64,000 nt of DNA from CAVVNC01 sp963750015. GTDB taxonomy: Bacteria > Desulfobacterota > Syntrophorhabdia > Syntrophorhabdales > WCHB1-27. A program made the translations under genes and the position numbers. The stretch covers positions 101,312-165,311 of the forward strand of contig CAVVPU010000221.1 of assembly GCA_963750015.1 (NCBI GenBank). Direction: 5' to 3'. The notes below the pieces were generated by a model. The model saw nothing but the letters and a program-made list of their open reading frames with translations, ran no database searches and had not been told where the DNA came from. This document shows, one piece after another, positions 26,519 through 36,669 of the stretch (positions are counted from its first letter, which is position 1; each line of letters begins with the position of its first letter).

Positions 26519-29188
26519 ATGGGGGATATCCGGAGCATGTTCGACCCGAAGACAGTCGCGCTCATCGGGGCGACCGATAAACAGGGGTCCATCGGTGAGG
26601 CAATACTCCGTAACCTGCTTCTCGGTGAGGCACGGCGCGTCTTTCCCGTAAACCCGGGCAGGAAGAGCCTTTTTGACATCCATACATACCCCGACGTTTC
26701 CAGTCTCCCCACCAAGATCGATCTCGCAATCATCGCCACCCCGGCTCCGACTGTCCCCACAATCGTAGAAGAGTGCGGAAGGGCCGGTGTGGCGGGTGTC
26801 ATCATCGTCTCCTCCGGCTTCAGCGAAACCGGCGCGGAAGGCGCTCGCCGCGAGGCGGAGATTGGACAAATCGGAAAGACTTATGGCATGAGGGTCATGG
26901 GCCCGAACTGTCTGGGCATCATCAGGCCCCACCTGGGCCTCAACACCACGCCTCTTGCTTCCACCCCCCTGTCGGGCAACATCGCCTTCATCTCACAGAG
27001 CGGCGCCTTCGGCCGGGCTCTCCTGGAATGGGGCATAGAAACCCATCTCGGCTTCAGCATGTTCGCCTCCCTCGGCCCCATGATCGATGTGGACCTCGGT
27101 GACCTCATCGACTTTCTGGGGTACGAACCCCATACGAGAAGCATCATGATCTACATGGAAGAGGGCATCGGCGACGTCAGGAAGTTCATAAGCGCAGCGC
27201 GCGGTTTTGCCCGAAACAAGCCTATCGTCCTTCTGAAGCCTGGCCGCGTGTCGAACGGCGCTACTCAATCCCTGTCCCATACCGGATATCTGGCCACGAG
27301 CGACCGGGTTCATGACGCCGTATTCCGTCGGGTGGGGGTCGTCCGCGTAAAGACCGCGTCAGACCTTTTCAACACTGCGGGCGTCCTCTACTCCAAACAT
27401 TTGCCCAAGGGCCCGAGGCTGCTCGTCCTTACTAATGCAGGTGGAATAGGAATGATGGCCGTCAACACCCTTCGCGAGGCAGGAGGCAGGCCTGCCATGC
27501 TGTCCGGGGACAACCTGGGAAGGATCAAATCAATTCTGCCTTCTTTTTGGACCGAATCGACGCCTATCGATCTCCTGCGTGATGCCGATGTGACAAGGTA
27601 TACGGAGGTGTTGCGCATTTGTCTTGAAGACCCGGGGGTGGACGGTGTTCTGGTCATTTTTACGGCCCAGGGTGTAGGCCGGGCAGACGAGATTGCACAG
27701 GCGGTTGCGGCCGTTGCTAAGGAGGCGTGGAAGCCGGTTATCGCCACGTGGATGGGAGGCAAAGAAGCCCGTCAGGGTCGGGAGATTCTGTTCCGCAACA
27801 ATATCCCCACCTACGAAACGCCCGAAGAAGCGGTGAGAACCTACCTTTATATGTACAACTATGAGCGCAACCTGGAGATACTCCACGAAACTCCGACCGA
27901 TCTACCCATAGACTCGGCGCCGCCCAATAATACCCTCAAGGCTCTGGTCCGGAAAGCGCTCGCCGAAGGGCGAACAGTCCTCACCGAGGAAGAGTCCAAG
28001 AGGTTCCTCGTGAACTACCGGATACCGACTACGCGGACCCATGTGGCCGCCACCGTGGACCAGGCTGCGGCCTTTGCCCGCAACGAAGGCTATCCGGTCG
28101 CACTCAAGATAGTCTCTCCCGATATAACCCATAAGAGTGACGCCGGCGGGGTTGCGCTCAACATAAGGTCGGATGAGGAATTGCGGGACGAGTACCGGAA
28201 GATGATGGCCAAGGTTCAGGCCCATTGTCCCGATTGTAAGGTCAAAGGCGTCACCGTCCAAAAGATGATGGAGGGGATCGACTACGAGGTGATCCTGGGG
28301 GCCAAAAAGGATGAGGACTTCGGTTCGGTCATACTTTTTGGGATGGGCGGCCTCGGTGTGCAGATATTTCAGGATTTCTCGATCGGTCTACCCCCCCTCA
28401 ACCAGGCACTCGCCCGAAAGCTCTTGGAAGAAACGCGCGTCTACAGGCTCCTCCAGGGGTACCGGGGGAAACCCCCGGCCGACCTTGCCAGGCTGGAGCA
28501 GATCGTCTTGAGTTTCTCCAACCTCATTGCCGACTTTCCGGAGATCGCAGAGATGGATATCAATCCCATCGGCGTCTCCGACGGCAGAGCCGTTGCGCTG
28601 GATGCACGAATAATCCTCGATCCCGGCTATGCGGATGTGTCACCGTCCCATCCTCACCTGATTATCAGCCCCTACCCGACAAAGTATATACATCACTGGC
28701 GCCTGCCTGATGGAACCGAGGTGCTTCTGCGGCCGGTGAGACCGGAGGACGAGCCGCTCGAACACGAAATGCTCACGAGTCTTTCGCAAAAAACCCTCAA
28801 AGAAAGGTTCTTTCAGGTAATCAAGCACATCACCCACGAGATGCACGTCCGTATGTGCAACATCGACTACGAAAGGGAGATCGCGATCGTGGCCGAGATA
28901 CGGGACGGTGACAGAAAGAAGATCGTAGGTATAGGAAGGCTCATCATAGAACCCGACCTGAAGAAGGCGGAATTCGCCGTGGTAGTCCATGATGCCTTTC
29001 AAGGCAAAGGGCTTGGCTACAAGCTTGTCGACGTGGTAATAGGTATAGGACACGAAAAGGGCGTGGAGGAAATATACGGCTTCGTGCTCTCCGACAACAC
29101 GAAAATGCTTAACATGTGCACGAAGCTGGGCTGCGCGATCACACCGATGGAGGATGACATTACGAAAGTGAGCCTCGCCCTAGGATAG
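26519..29188 (+). CDS. ADP-forming acyl-CoA synthetase with C-terminal GNAT domain
   Basis: 889 residues. In order: CoA-binding Rossmann domain (MFDPKTVALIGATDKQGSIG), flavodoxin-like ligase domains (FISQSGAFGRALLEWG; SHTGYLA with His254 in the place of the phosphohistidine of acetate-CoA ligases; LVLTNAGGIGMM), an ATP-grasp domain (about 480-700, YPVALKIVSPDITHKSDAGGV and EIAEMDINPIGV), then a GNAT acetyltransferase domain (about 735-889, with VHDAFQGKGLGYKLVDVVI as the CoA loop). The order matches protein acetyltransferases of the Pat/PatZ type, but those have lost the catalytic His, which is kept here, so this may be an active ADP-forming synthetase controlled by or coupled to its GNAT. 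The ATG follows GAGAGG. Confidence 0.9.
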   Translation: MGDIRSMFDPKTVALIGATDKQGSIGEAILRNLLLGEARRVFPVNPGRKSLFDIHTYPDVSSLPTKIDLAIIATPAPTVPTIVEECGRAGVAGVIIVSSGFSETGAEGARREAEIGQIGKTYGMRVMGPNCLGIIRPHLGLNTTPLASTPLSGNIAFISQSGAFGRALLEWGIETHLGFSMFASLGPMIDVDLGDLIDFLGYEPHTRSIMIYMEEGIGDVRKFISAARGFARNKPIVLLKPGRVSNGATQSLSHTGYLATSDRVHDAVFRRVGVVRVKTASDLFNTAGVLYSKHLPKGPRLLVLTNAGGIGMMAVNTLREAGGRPAMLSGDNLGRIKSILPSFWTESTPIDLLRDADVTRYTEVLRICLEDPGVDGVLVIFTAQGVGRADEIAQAVAAVAKEAWKPVIATWMGGKEARQGREILFRNNIPTYETPEEAVRTYLYMYNYERNLEILHETPTDLPIDSAPPNNTLKALVRKALAEGRTVLTEEESKRFLVNYRIPTTRTHVAATVDQAAAFARNEGYPVALKIVSPDITHKSDAGGVALNIRSDEELRDEYRKMMAKVQAHCPDCKVKGVTVQKMMEGIDYEVILGAKKDEDFGSVILFGMGGLGVQIFQDFSIGLPPLNQALARKLLEETRVYRLLQGYRGKPPADLARLEQIVLSFSNLIADFPEIAEMDINPIGVSDGRAVALDARIILDPGYADVSPSHPHLIISPYPTKYIHHWRLPDGTEVLLRPVRPEDEPLEHEMLTSLSQKTLKERFFQVIKHITHEMHVRMCNIDYEREIAIVAEIRDGDRKKIVGIGRLIIEPDLKKAEFAVVVHDAFQGKGLGYKLVDVVIGIGHEKGVEEIYGFVLSDNTKMLNMCTKLGCAITPMEDDITKVSLALG

Positions 29189-29278
29189 CGCCCCGCCCGG
29201 CAAAGCCAGCGGAGCCACCCCTTCACAAAGAGGAAGAACCGCCGCGGGCGCGTAACACCCCTTCACCTCAACTTCTAC

Positions 29279-29314
29279 TTGACATCAATAACCAATATAT
29301 GTTGTCATGACCAC
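29279..29314. promoter_or_regulatory. Putative MarR operator/promoter region
   Basis: Upstream of the MarR gene is a near-palindrome GTTGTCATGACCAC (29301-29314, 12 of 14 positions symmetric) and an overlapping looser dyad joining TGACATCA and TGTTGTCA (29280-29307). A TTGACA lies at 29279-29284 but no good -10 box follows at the right distance. AT-rich dyads of this size just upstream of marR genes are usually autoregulatory sites. Confidence 0.4.
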
Positions 29315-29394
29315 ATTATCGTATCGACGTTCCTTGCGTGGATATCCCGCACTCCCGTGAATCCCGAAAAGGAGCTTTTTGGACGCATGCTGCC

Positions 29395-29826
29395 ATGCCG
29401 GATGAGTCTCTCGGCTTTTGGATTTATCGTATCCATTCCCAGGCGAGTAACCGCCTGCGGAAAACCTTCCAATTACAAGGATATGACTGTACTCCCGAGC
29501 AGTGGGGGGTCTTGACGCGCCTGCGCGAGGAAGAAGGCGTAAATCAGAGTCAACTGGGCGAACGCACCTTCAAGGACCGGCGCAACATCGGGCGCATACT
29601 CGATCTTTTGGAGAAGCGCAGTCTGATCGAGCGTCGGCGGGATGTAGGTGACAGGCGGGCACACCGCGTTTTTCTTACCGATGAGGGCAGAGAAGTCGAG
29701 GAGAAGCTGCACAGGCTGGTAATGAAGCATCGGGCGGAAATATTCGATTGTCTGAGCGCCGAGGATATTGTGATAATGCGACGTATTTTTGCGCGCATCG
29801 AGAGCAACATAGAGCAAAAATCATGA
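29395..29826 (+). CDS. MarR-family transcriptional regulator
   Basis: 143 residues from the ATG at 29395; a GTG at 29338 would add 19 residues without family character. The winged helix-turn-helix is clear: TPEQWGVLTRLREEEGVNQSQLGERTFKDRRNIGRILDLLEKRSLIERRRDVGDRR with the wing D-x-R motif. The gene lies 30 nt before the membrane-fusion gene and in the same direction, so it is the likely local repressor of the efflux operon. Confidence 0.88.
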   Translation: MPDESLGFWIYRIHSQASNRLRKTFQLQGYDCTPEQWGVLTRLREEEGVNQSQLGERTFKDRRNIGRILDLLEKRSLIERRRDVGDRRAHRVFLTDEGREVEEKLHRLVMKHRAEIFDCLSAEDIVIMRRIFARIESNIEQKS

Positions 29827-29856
29827 CTGAAGGGAAACAAACGAGGAGGGTCGCGG

Positions 29857-31077
29857 ATGGCGGCGAAGAATAGGGGCGTTTCGGCTTTTTTCGTGGCGGT
29901 CCTTGCCACGCTGGCAGTCGGACTCTTTGCAACCGGATGTACTAAAGGGAAAAGCACCGAGCGGAGCGCGGTTCCTCTCGTTGAGGTGGCGGATGTCATC
30001 CAGAAAGACGTCCCCATCTATACCGAATGGACCGCATCGGCTGACGGGGTCGTGAACGCCACGATTCGTGCCCAGGTACAGGGCTACCTCATCAGGCAGG
30101 ATTACCGGGATGGTGACTTTGTCAGGAAAGGACAGGTGCTTTTCGAGATCGATCCTCGAACATTCCGGGCAGTACTGGAACAGGTCCAAGGGCAGCTCGC
30201 CCAGGACCGGGCACGATGGGAAGACGCGAAGGCTAACCTCGAACGCATCAAGCCGCTCGTCGAGCAGAGAGCGGTCAGTCAAAAAGACCTGGACGACGCG
30301 GTCAGCAACGAACTGGCGAGCCGGGCCGCGATGACCTCTGCTCAGGCAGTGGTGGACAAGGCACGCCTTGACCTGGACTTCACCAGGGTCTTGTCCCCCA
30401 TCAGCGGTATCGCGGGCATAGCCCGTGCACAGATAGGCAACCTTGTCGGTCCTGGATCGATAGAAGAGCTTACCGTGGTATCGACGGTCGATCCCATCAA
30501 GGTCTACATCCCGATGAGCGAACAGGAGTTCCTCCAGATCGTCGAAAAGAGCCGGGATCGTGCAGAGCGCATGGCTCTTGAGCTGATACTGGCCGACGGC
30601 ACGGTTTATCCCCAAAAGGGTACTTTTGCCTTTGCAGACCGTCAGGTAGATATCAAGACGGGTACTATCAGGGTGGCGCTTCTTTTTCCGAATCCGGGCA
30701 ATAGGCTTAGGCCGGGACAGTTCGCCAAGGTACGGGCTCAGACCGACACCAAAAAGGGCGCTCTTCTCGTGCCTCAAAGGGCAGTTTCCGAGATCCAGGG
30801 AACTTATCAGGTCGCCGTCGTCGACAAGCAGAACAAGATCGAGATCAGGCCGGTGAAGGTTGGTGATCAGGTGGGTGGTCTGTGGGTCATAGACCGGGGC
30901 CTGAAGGCTGAGGAGCAGGTGGTCGCCGAAGGTCTTCTCAAGGTGAAACAGGGCGTTACGGTGACGACGAGGCCCTTCAGGCCTCAAGTTGGCTCTGCAG
31001 CTCCAGGACTCCACCCGGCCGATGGACAAAGAAACGCAGAGTCGACGCCGGTCGCTCAAGAGACCCCGCACAAGTAG
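29857..31077 (+). CDS. RND efflux membrane-fusion protein (AcrA-like)
   Basis: 406 residues with a lipoprotein signal (LFATGC). Order of parts: lipoyl half-domains (VRAQVQGYLI, GDFVRKGQVLFEIDP), an alpha-helical hairpin (about 110-170), beta-barrel and membrane-proximal domains (FLFPNPGNRLRPGQFAKVR, VPQRAVSEIQGTYQVAVV). It is the periplasmic adaptor between the pump encoded at 31090-34239 and the outer-membrane factor. GAGGAGG precedes the ATG. Confidence 0.94.
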   Translation: MAAKNRGVSAFFVAVLATLAVGLFATGCTKGKSTERSAVPLVEVADVIQKDVPIYTEWTASADGVVNATIRAQVQGYLIRQDYRDGDFVRKGQVLFEIDPRTFRAVLEQVQGQLAQDRARWEDAKANLERIKPLVEQRAVSQKDLDDAVSNELASRAAMTSAQAVVDKARLDLDFTRVLSPISGIAGIARAQIGNLVGPGSIEELTVVSTVDPIKVYIPMSEQEFLQIVEKSRDRAERMALELILADGTVYPQKGTFAFADRQVDIKTGTIRVALLFPNPGNRLRPGQFAKVRAQTDTKKGALLVPQRAVSEIQGTYQVAVVDKQNKIEIRPVKVGDQVGGLWVIDRGLKAEEQVVAEGLLKVKQGVTVTTRPFRPQVGSAAPGLHPADGQRNAESTPVAQETPHK

Positions 31078-31089
31078 AGGGCTTAGGGT

Positions 31090-34000
31090 ATGTCAAAGTT
31101 TTTCATCAACCGACCGATCGTCGCCATGGTCATCTCCATTATCTTCATCCTCCTGGGGGTCATCGCGGTCTTCTCGCTGCCGGTCGCGCAATTCCCCGAT
31201 ATCGTTCCCCCTGAGATCCAGATCTTTACCAACTACAACGGGGCCGATGCCGAAACAGTAGAGCAGTCGGTCGCGACCCCCATAGAGCAGCAGATCAGCG
31301 GCGTCGACAACATGAACTATATGTACTCGGTCAACGCGAGCAACGGCTCCATGCGCATGTTCGTCAACTTCGACGTGAAGACCGACCCGAATACGGACCT
31401 CATCTTCACCCAGATGCGGCAGAACCTCGCCCAGTCGCAGCTCCCGGCCGATGTGCGCAACTACGGCGTCAATGTCCAGAAATCCAGGTCGTCACCGCTC
31501 ATGCTCTTTGCCTTGTACTCTCCGAAGAAGACCTACGACTCGACCTTTCTCGCGAATTACGCCAACATCAACCTCATCGATCAGCTCCTGAGGGTGCCGG
31601 GCATAGGCATGGTCAGCATCTATGGCGCAGGCAACTATGCCATACGCCTGTGGGTCAACCCGGACGCCATGGGCAAACTGGGCATAACCGTCCCTGACAT
31701 AATCAATGCCGTTCAGAAGCAGAACACGGTGAACCCTTCCGGTCAGATCGGCTCCGAACCGGCACCACCGGGCCAGGAATTCACTTACACGACCCGGGCC
31801 CAGGGCCGTCTCACTTCCCCGGAAGAGTTTGGCGCCATTGTACTTCGAGCGAATGCGGACGGCTCCATAGTCAGGATGAAGGATGTGGCTCGCGTCGAGT
31901 TGGGCGCACACTCCTACGGTATGAGAGGCCGCGTCGACGGCAAGTCTGCCGGTCTGCTCAGCGTCTATCAGGCGCCGGGCTCCAATGCGCTCGCGACGGT
32001 GGACGCAGCAAAGAAGGTGATGGAAGAGGCCAAGAAGCGTTTCCCGGCCGATCTCGACTACATGGTCGCCCTCGACACGACAAGATCGATCGGCGAAGGC
32101 ATCAAGGAGATAGTCATTACGCTCCTTGAGGCCCTGGGCCTTGTGGTGCTCGTGGTCTTCATCTTCCTCCAGGGATGGAGGGCTGCCCTTATCCCGATCC
32201 TGGCCGTTCCCGTCTCCCTCATCGGAACCTTTGCGGTCTTTCCGCTCCTCGGTTTCTCCATCAACACCCTTTCGCTCTTCGGCCTTGTCCTCGCCATAGG
32301 CCTCGTCGTTGACGATGCCATCATCGTGGTGGAAGCGGTCGAGCGTCATATAGAGGAGGGGCTCTCACCGAAGGCGGCGTCAATCAAGGCCATGGAAGAG
32401 GTGTCTGGGCCGGTCATGGCCATAGCACTGATCCTGGCGGCGGTCTTTATCCCCACTGTCTTCATTCCCGGCATCACGGGCAGGCTTTATCAGCAGTTCG
32501 CGGTCACCATCGCCATATCGGTCATTATTTCGGCGTTCAACGCACTCACCCTGAGCCCTGCCCTCTGCGCCCTCCTCCTGAAGCCCGGGAAGACCCACGG
32601 ACCCCTCGGCGCCTTCTTTACCTGGTTTAACCGGGCCTTCAGCCGCGCCTCAAACGGGTATGTGACCGTCTGTGCTTCCCTGATCCGGAAGAGCGTGCTC
32701 AGCCTTCTCTTCCTGGCAGTCATCGGTGTGCTCGCCGTCCTCATCGGCCGGCAACTGCCCACGGGGTTTTTGCCTGACGAGGACGTGGGCTACTTCTACG
32801 TGAACCTGACCCTTCCCGAGGCCGCTTCCCTTCAGCGTACCGACGACGCGTGCCAGAAGGTCGAGGAGGTCCTCAAAAACACTCCGGGTGTCGAACACTT
32901 CCAGACCATAGTGGGCAACAGCCTTATCAGCATCGCCCCGAATACTTACAGCGCCTTTTTCTTCGTGACCCTCAAAGAATGGAGCTTTCGGAAGAGACCT
33001 GACGAGAAGCTCGAGGCCATCATGGATCACGTGCGAAGAGAGATCAACAAGCTGCCCCAGGCTACCGCTTTTGTCTTCCCCCCTCCCCCTATCCAGGGTA
33101 TAGGACTGGCCGGAGGCGCCAACCTCGTGCTCCAGGACCGGGCAGGAAGGGACATCAGCTTCCTTTCGGACAACGTGAAGAAGTTCGTCGAAGCGGCACA
33201 AAAAAGGCCCGAGATCGCGTCGGTGACGAGCCCCTTTTCTGCCGGGGTGCCTCAGCTCTTTATCAAGGTGGACCGGGACAAGGTGCTCAAACAGGGCGTC
33301 GATATCACGTCGGTCTACCAGACCCTCCAGGCATTCATGGGCGGCTACTTCATAAACTACTTCAACCGCTTCAATCGGCAGTGGCAGGTATATGTCCAGG
33401 CCGAGGGACCGTACCGTACAACCGTGGACAAGATCCGCCAGTTCTACGTGAATAACGACAGGGGCGACCCCGTGCCCCTCTCCGCCCTGACCACGGTCGA
33501 GCCCCGTCCGGGTCCGGAATTTATCATGCGCTACAATCTTTACCGGTCGGCCCAGGTCAATGCCATCGGAAAGGCGGGGTATAGCTCCGGACAGGTGATG
33601 AACGCCCTCGAAGAGGTCTTCAGACAGACCATGCCCCCTGAAATGGGCCTTGACTACACCGGCATGAGCTTTCAGGAGAACAAGGCCAGGCAGGGACTCC
33701 CCGCTTCGGCGATTTTCAGCTTCTCCCTGCTCTGCGTTTTTCTCATCCTCGCGGCCCTCTACGAAAGCTGGTCCCTTCCCCTGAGCGTGCTCCTCGGGAC
33801 TCCCGTGGCTATCTTCGGCGCTTTTGCAGCCATATGGCTGCGGGGCGGCCTCGTCAATAACGTATACGCCCAGATCGGCCTTATAGTCCTCATCGGTCTG
33901 GCGGCAAAGAATGCGATTCTCATCGTCGAATTCGCTAAGGCCCGCCACGAGCGGGGAAGCACCCTGCAGGATGCAGCCCTCGAGGGAGCCCGTCTCCGTC

Positions 34001-34239
34001 TGAGGCCGATATTGATGACCTCTTTCGCGTTTCTTCTCGGTGTTCTTCCCCTCGCCCTTTCCACAGGCGCCGGGTCGGGGGCGCACAGGACCCTCGGCAC
34101 TGCGGTCATAGGAGGAACTGCGGCCGCCTCGGCGATTGCCATTTTCTTGATTCCCGTCACCTTTTACGTTGTAGGAAGGCTGTCAGGCCGTCACAAGATG
34201 AAGAAAGGCGTGAAGGAAACGGGGGCAGATCATGCATAG
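31090..34239 (+). CDS. RND-family multidrug efflux pump (HAE1, AcrB-like)
   Basis: 1049 residues, the same length as AcrB. Landmarks: SKFFINRPIVAMVISII at the N-terminus, SVATPIEQQISGVDNMNYMYS, DVKTDPNTDLIFTQMRQ, a membrane block with GLVLAIGLVVDDAIIVVE (the proton-relay Asp pair in helix 4) and the repeat GLAAKNAILIVEFAK. It drives proton-coupled export of hydrophobic compounds across the envelope. The end of the gene overlaps the outer-membrane factor gene by 8 nt. Confidence 0.96.
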   Translation: MSKFFINRPIVAMVISIIFILLGVIAVFSLPVAQFPDIVPPEIQIFTNYNGADAETVEQSVATPIEQQISGVDNMNYMYSVNASNGSMRMFVNFDVKTDPNTDLIFTQMRQNLAQSQLPADVRNYGVNVQKSRSSPLMLFALYSPKKTYDSTFLANYANINLIDQLLRVPGIGMVSIYGAGNYAIRLWVNPDAMGKLGITVPDIINAVQKQNTVNPSGQIGSEPAPPGQEFTYTTRAQGRLTSPEEFGAIVLRANADGSIVRMKDVARVELGAHSYGMRGRVDGKSAGLLSVYQAPGSNALATVDAAKKVMEEAKKRFPADLDYMVALDTTRSIGEGIKEIVITLLEALGLVVLVVFIFLQGWRAALIPILAVPVSLIGTFAVFPLLGFSINTLSLFGLVLAIGLVVDDAIIVVEAVERHIEEGLSPKAASIKAMEEVSGPVMAIALILAAVFIPTVFIPGITGRLYQQFAVTIAISVIISAFNALTLSPALCALLLKPGKTHGPLGAFFTWFNRAFSRASNGYVTVCASLIRKSVLSLLFLAVIGVLAVLIGRQLPTGFLPDEDVGYFYVNLTLPEAASLQRTDDACQKVEEVLKNTPGVEHFQTIVGNSLISIAPNTYSAFFFVTLKEWSFRKRPDEKLEAIMDHVRREINKLPQATAFVFPPPPIQGIGLAGGANLVLQDRAGRDISFLSDNVKKFVEAAQKRPEIASVTSPFSAGVPQLFIKVDRDKVLKQGVDITSVYQTLQAFMGGYFINYFNRFNRQWQVYVQAEGPYRTTVDKIRQFYVNNDRGDPVPLSALTTVEPRPGPEFIMRYNLYRSAQVNAIGKAGYSSGQVMNALEEVFRQTMPPEMGLDYTGMSFQENKARQGLPASAIFSFSLLCVFLILAALYESWSLPLSVLLGTPVAIFGAFAAIWLRGGLVNNVYAQIGLIVLIGLAAKNAILIVEFAKARHERGSTLQDAALEGARLRLRPILMTSFAFLLGVLPLALSTGAGSGAHRTLGTAVIGGTAAASAIAIFLIPVTFYVVGRLSGRHKMKKGVKETGADHA

Positions 34240-35645
34240 ATTCGGTATAGTTCTGGTCATTGTTGCGCTTGTTTCCGCATGTGCGGTCGGTCCCGACTAC
34301 AAGCGGCCGGCTATCGAGAGCCCTCAGGCCTGGCGTTTCGGGGAAAAGGAGGCGCGGGAAACGGTCGACACCCTTTGGTGGAAGCAGTTCGGCGATCCGG
34401 TACTGGACAGTTTGATCGAGGATGCCCTGAAAGAAAACAAGGACATCAAGATCGCAAGCGCGAGGATCGAGGAATTCCTCGGACGCTTCCGCACGACAAG
34501 GGCCGCTCTTTTCCCCCAGGTGAACGGCGGCGCGCCGGTCCTACGGCGTGATGTCACGCGCTATTCGAACCCTCCCTGGCCTCCCACGGCCGATAACCCC
34601 TACTGGGATTACCAGACGTTCCTGAGCGCGAGCTGGCAAATCGACCTGTGGGGTCAACTCCGCCGGTCAACGGAGGCGGCGAGAGCAGACTTGATGAGCA
34701 CGGAGGAGGGACGGCGCGGGGTCATCCTCACCGTGGTCTCGACCGTGGCAATTGCCTATACCGAATTGAGGGACCTCGATAAACAGCTCGAGATCGCTCA
34801 AGATACCGTCAAGAGCCGGGAGGATTCAGTAAGGCTTTTCAAGCTTCGTTTTGAAAGGGGACTCATCTCGGAGGTCGAGTTGAGCCAGGTGGAGTCCGAG
34901 TACCAGGCGGCCCTTGCGACGGTCCCGCTTATAGAGAAGCTGATCGCCGAGGACGAAGACGGCCTGTCCGTGCTGTTGGGCTGCAACCCGGCCGCCATTC
35001 CCCGGGGCAAGTCAATCGATGAGTCTGACCCTCCCCGAGGTCCCTGCCGGTCTTCCTTCCCAGCTCCTGGAAAGGCGGCCGGACATCCGCCAGGCAGAGC
35101 AGAGCCTCATCGCCGCGAATGCTCGCATCGGTGCGGCCCGGGCAGCCTATTTTCCGAACGTAACCCTTACCGGCCTCTACGGGTTTGAAAGCAACGATTT
35201 GACCACCCTGTTCTTGAGCCCCGCGAAGATATGGAACTACGCGGGCAACATGGTCGCCCCCATATTCAACGCGGGTGCCATCGGCGGGGCGGTGCTCACA
35301 GCCGAGTCGATACAGAAGGAAAACCTGCTTCGGTACGAGCAGGTGATCCAACAGGCATTCAGGGAGGTTGACGACGGTTTGATCGATCAGCGCAAAACGA
35401 GGGAACAGCTCAAGGCCCAATTTAGCCAGGTGGAGGCCCTGCGCAATTACGCGCGCCTGGCCAGGCTACGCTATGATAACGGGTATACAAGCTACCTGGA
35501 GGTGCTCGATGCCGAGCGGAGCCTCTTTTCAGGTGAGCTTGCTTATGCCCAGACAAAGGGGAACCTGTTCCTCTCCCTCGTCAACCTTTACAGGGCCATG
35601 GGAGGGGGATGGGTGGAGAAGGCTCAGCAGCTCACTTCAGGTTAG
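34232..35645 (+). pseudogene. Outer-membrane efflux factor (OprM/NodT-like), frameshifted
   Basis: The first frame (from 34232) has a lipoprotein signal (VSACAVGPDYKRP) and the OprM-type helical domain (SLIEDALKENKDIKIASARIEE, WQIDLWGQLRRSTEAARADL) up to LLGCNPAAIPRG near 35005. The second frame, entered between about 35005 and 35040, continues with LPEVPAGLPSQLLERRPDIRQAEQ and ends at 35645 after LEVLDAERSLFSGELAYAQ. Together they make a full 470-residue TolC-like protein with one missing or extra base. It would complete the tripartite pump. Either the assembly has an indel or the pump has lost its exit duct. Confidence 0.85.
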
Positions 35646-35672
35646 AGCCGGGTCGAATGCAGGTGGATAACC

Positions 35673-36206
35673 TCACCCTTTCTTTGGCGCTATTTTCTTC
35701 GGGGCCTTGGACGGGGCGGCGTTTTTCGCCGATTTCTTGCCTCTCGTACTTGCGGTCGCGGCAGCCCTTTTCGAATCTGCAACCCTCATTCTCTCAGTTC
35801 TTTCCGCTTCGAGATCCTTTTCCAGTCGGGAGATGCTATCCGTGAGCTGAGCCGCCTGTTTTTCGCTTGTGCCCACCTTTGTCGCCAAATCGGAGACTTG
35901 AAGCTTGAGGTCTTTGACTTCGTTTTCTCCCTCCGATTTCACCTCGGCAATTTCGGAGCGCAGGCTAGTGAACTGAGAAAAGGCGGCAGCGACGAGGGCT
36001 ACGACGAAGAGGACGCCGATGACCGGGCCGATAAGCGATTTTGCCTTGGAAAGGAAGAATTTCCTTTTAGGCGGCTTATCCTCAGTATCCGCTTCAAGTA
36101 CATCCTGGGTTTTCACGTAATCTTCGACCCGTCGCAGCTGAATCTTATCCTTCTCGATTCCGAACATTTCTTTTTCCTCTGAAAGGCGTTCAAACAAATC
36201 ATCCAT
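35673..36206 (-). CDS. Membrane-anchored coiled-coil protein with basic tail
   Basis: 177 residues. A polar N-terminal 60 residues (MDDLFERLSEEKEMFGIEKDK) is followed by one membrane helix (LIGPVIGVLFVVALVAAAFS, about 68-87), a coiled coil (about 90-145, KDLKLQVSDLATKVGTSEKQ) and a Lys/Ala-rich C-terminus like histone tails. The membrane helix, coiled coil and the stretch LEKDLEAERTERMR match the protein at 24443-24853. Function unknown. The gene converges on the efflux operon, ending 28 nt after it, and the ATG has GGGGGAG upstream. Confidence 0.65.
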   Translation of the reverse strand: MDDLFERLSEEKEMFGIEKDKIQLRRVEDYVKTQDVLEADTEDKPPKRKFFLSKAKSLIGPVIGVLFVVALVAAAFSQFTSLRSEIAEVKSEGENEVKDLKLQVSDLATKVGTSEKQAAQLTDSISRLEKDLEAERTERMRVADSKRAAATASTRGKKSAKNAAPSKAPKKIAPKKG

Positions 36207-36261
36207 GAAATCCGCTCCCCCTATCCGGCCCCCTCAGTCTATCCTTTGGAAAAGAATATTT

Positions 36262-36372
36262 TCAATACTTTTGTTTTTCCGGAATGGCCGAGCTCGTCTT
36301 GCTGACAACCCGGAAGCCAACATTATGACTGGAACCATAGGACAATCTCGGAAGACCAGGCCCCGAAGTCTA
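36262..36372 (-). pseudogene. C-terminal remnant of a formylglycine-generating-enzyme-like gene
   Basis: On the minus strand a short frame ending in TGA at 36262 reads RLSYGSSHNVGFRVVSK, the hallmark C-terminal motif of SUMF1/FGE-sulfatase domain proteins. An in-frame stop lies just upstream near 36371 and the neighbouring sequence no longer encodes the domain. It is therefore a decayed tail. The rest of 36207-36669 holds nothing I can support. Confidence 0.5.
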
Positions 36373-36669
36373 TGAAACATAACAATTCATCACATCCCAG
36401 TCTTGATCAGTGCTCGGGCAATATGTCTTTGGACCGACGAAGAACTCAGGGTTACAGGCGATGGGCAGAGCGAGAGAGTGCACAGCAGGGAATGAGTATT
36501 GCATGTCGTCGAAGGCGAGATGAACAAGACTTGGACCGGAATGAAACAGGGAAGCTTGGCGAACGCACGTAAGCCCCGCATAATGGACAGCTCGCACCGA
36601 CTGCTTTCCGTCCGAGAGCAGGTGAATGGCTGTAGTTCGAAAGGAAGGGGGTCAGCAAGGAAGCAAGTA

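Noticed and set aside
26519..29188. Naming the protein PatZ
   Set aside because: The catalytic histidine of the synthetase domain is retained, unlike in PatZ/Pat, so an active acyl-CoA synthetase cannot be excluded.
29821..34086. Long minus-strand open frames inside the efflux genes (416 and 478 codons)
   Set aside because: They are shadows of the GC-rich plus-strand RND genes, have no ribosome sites and show low-complexity, His/Arg-rich sequence.
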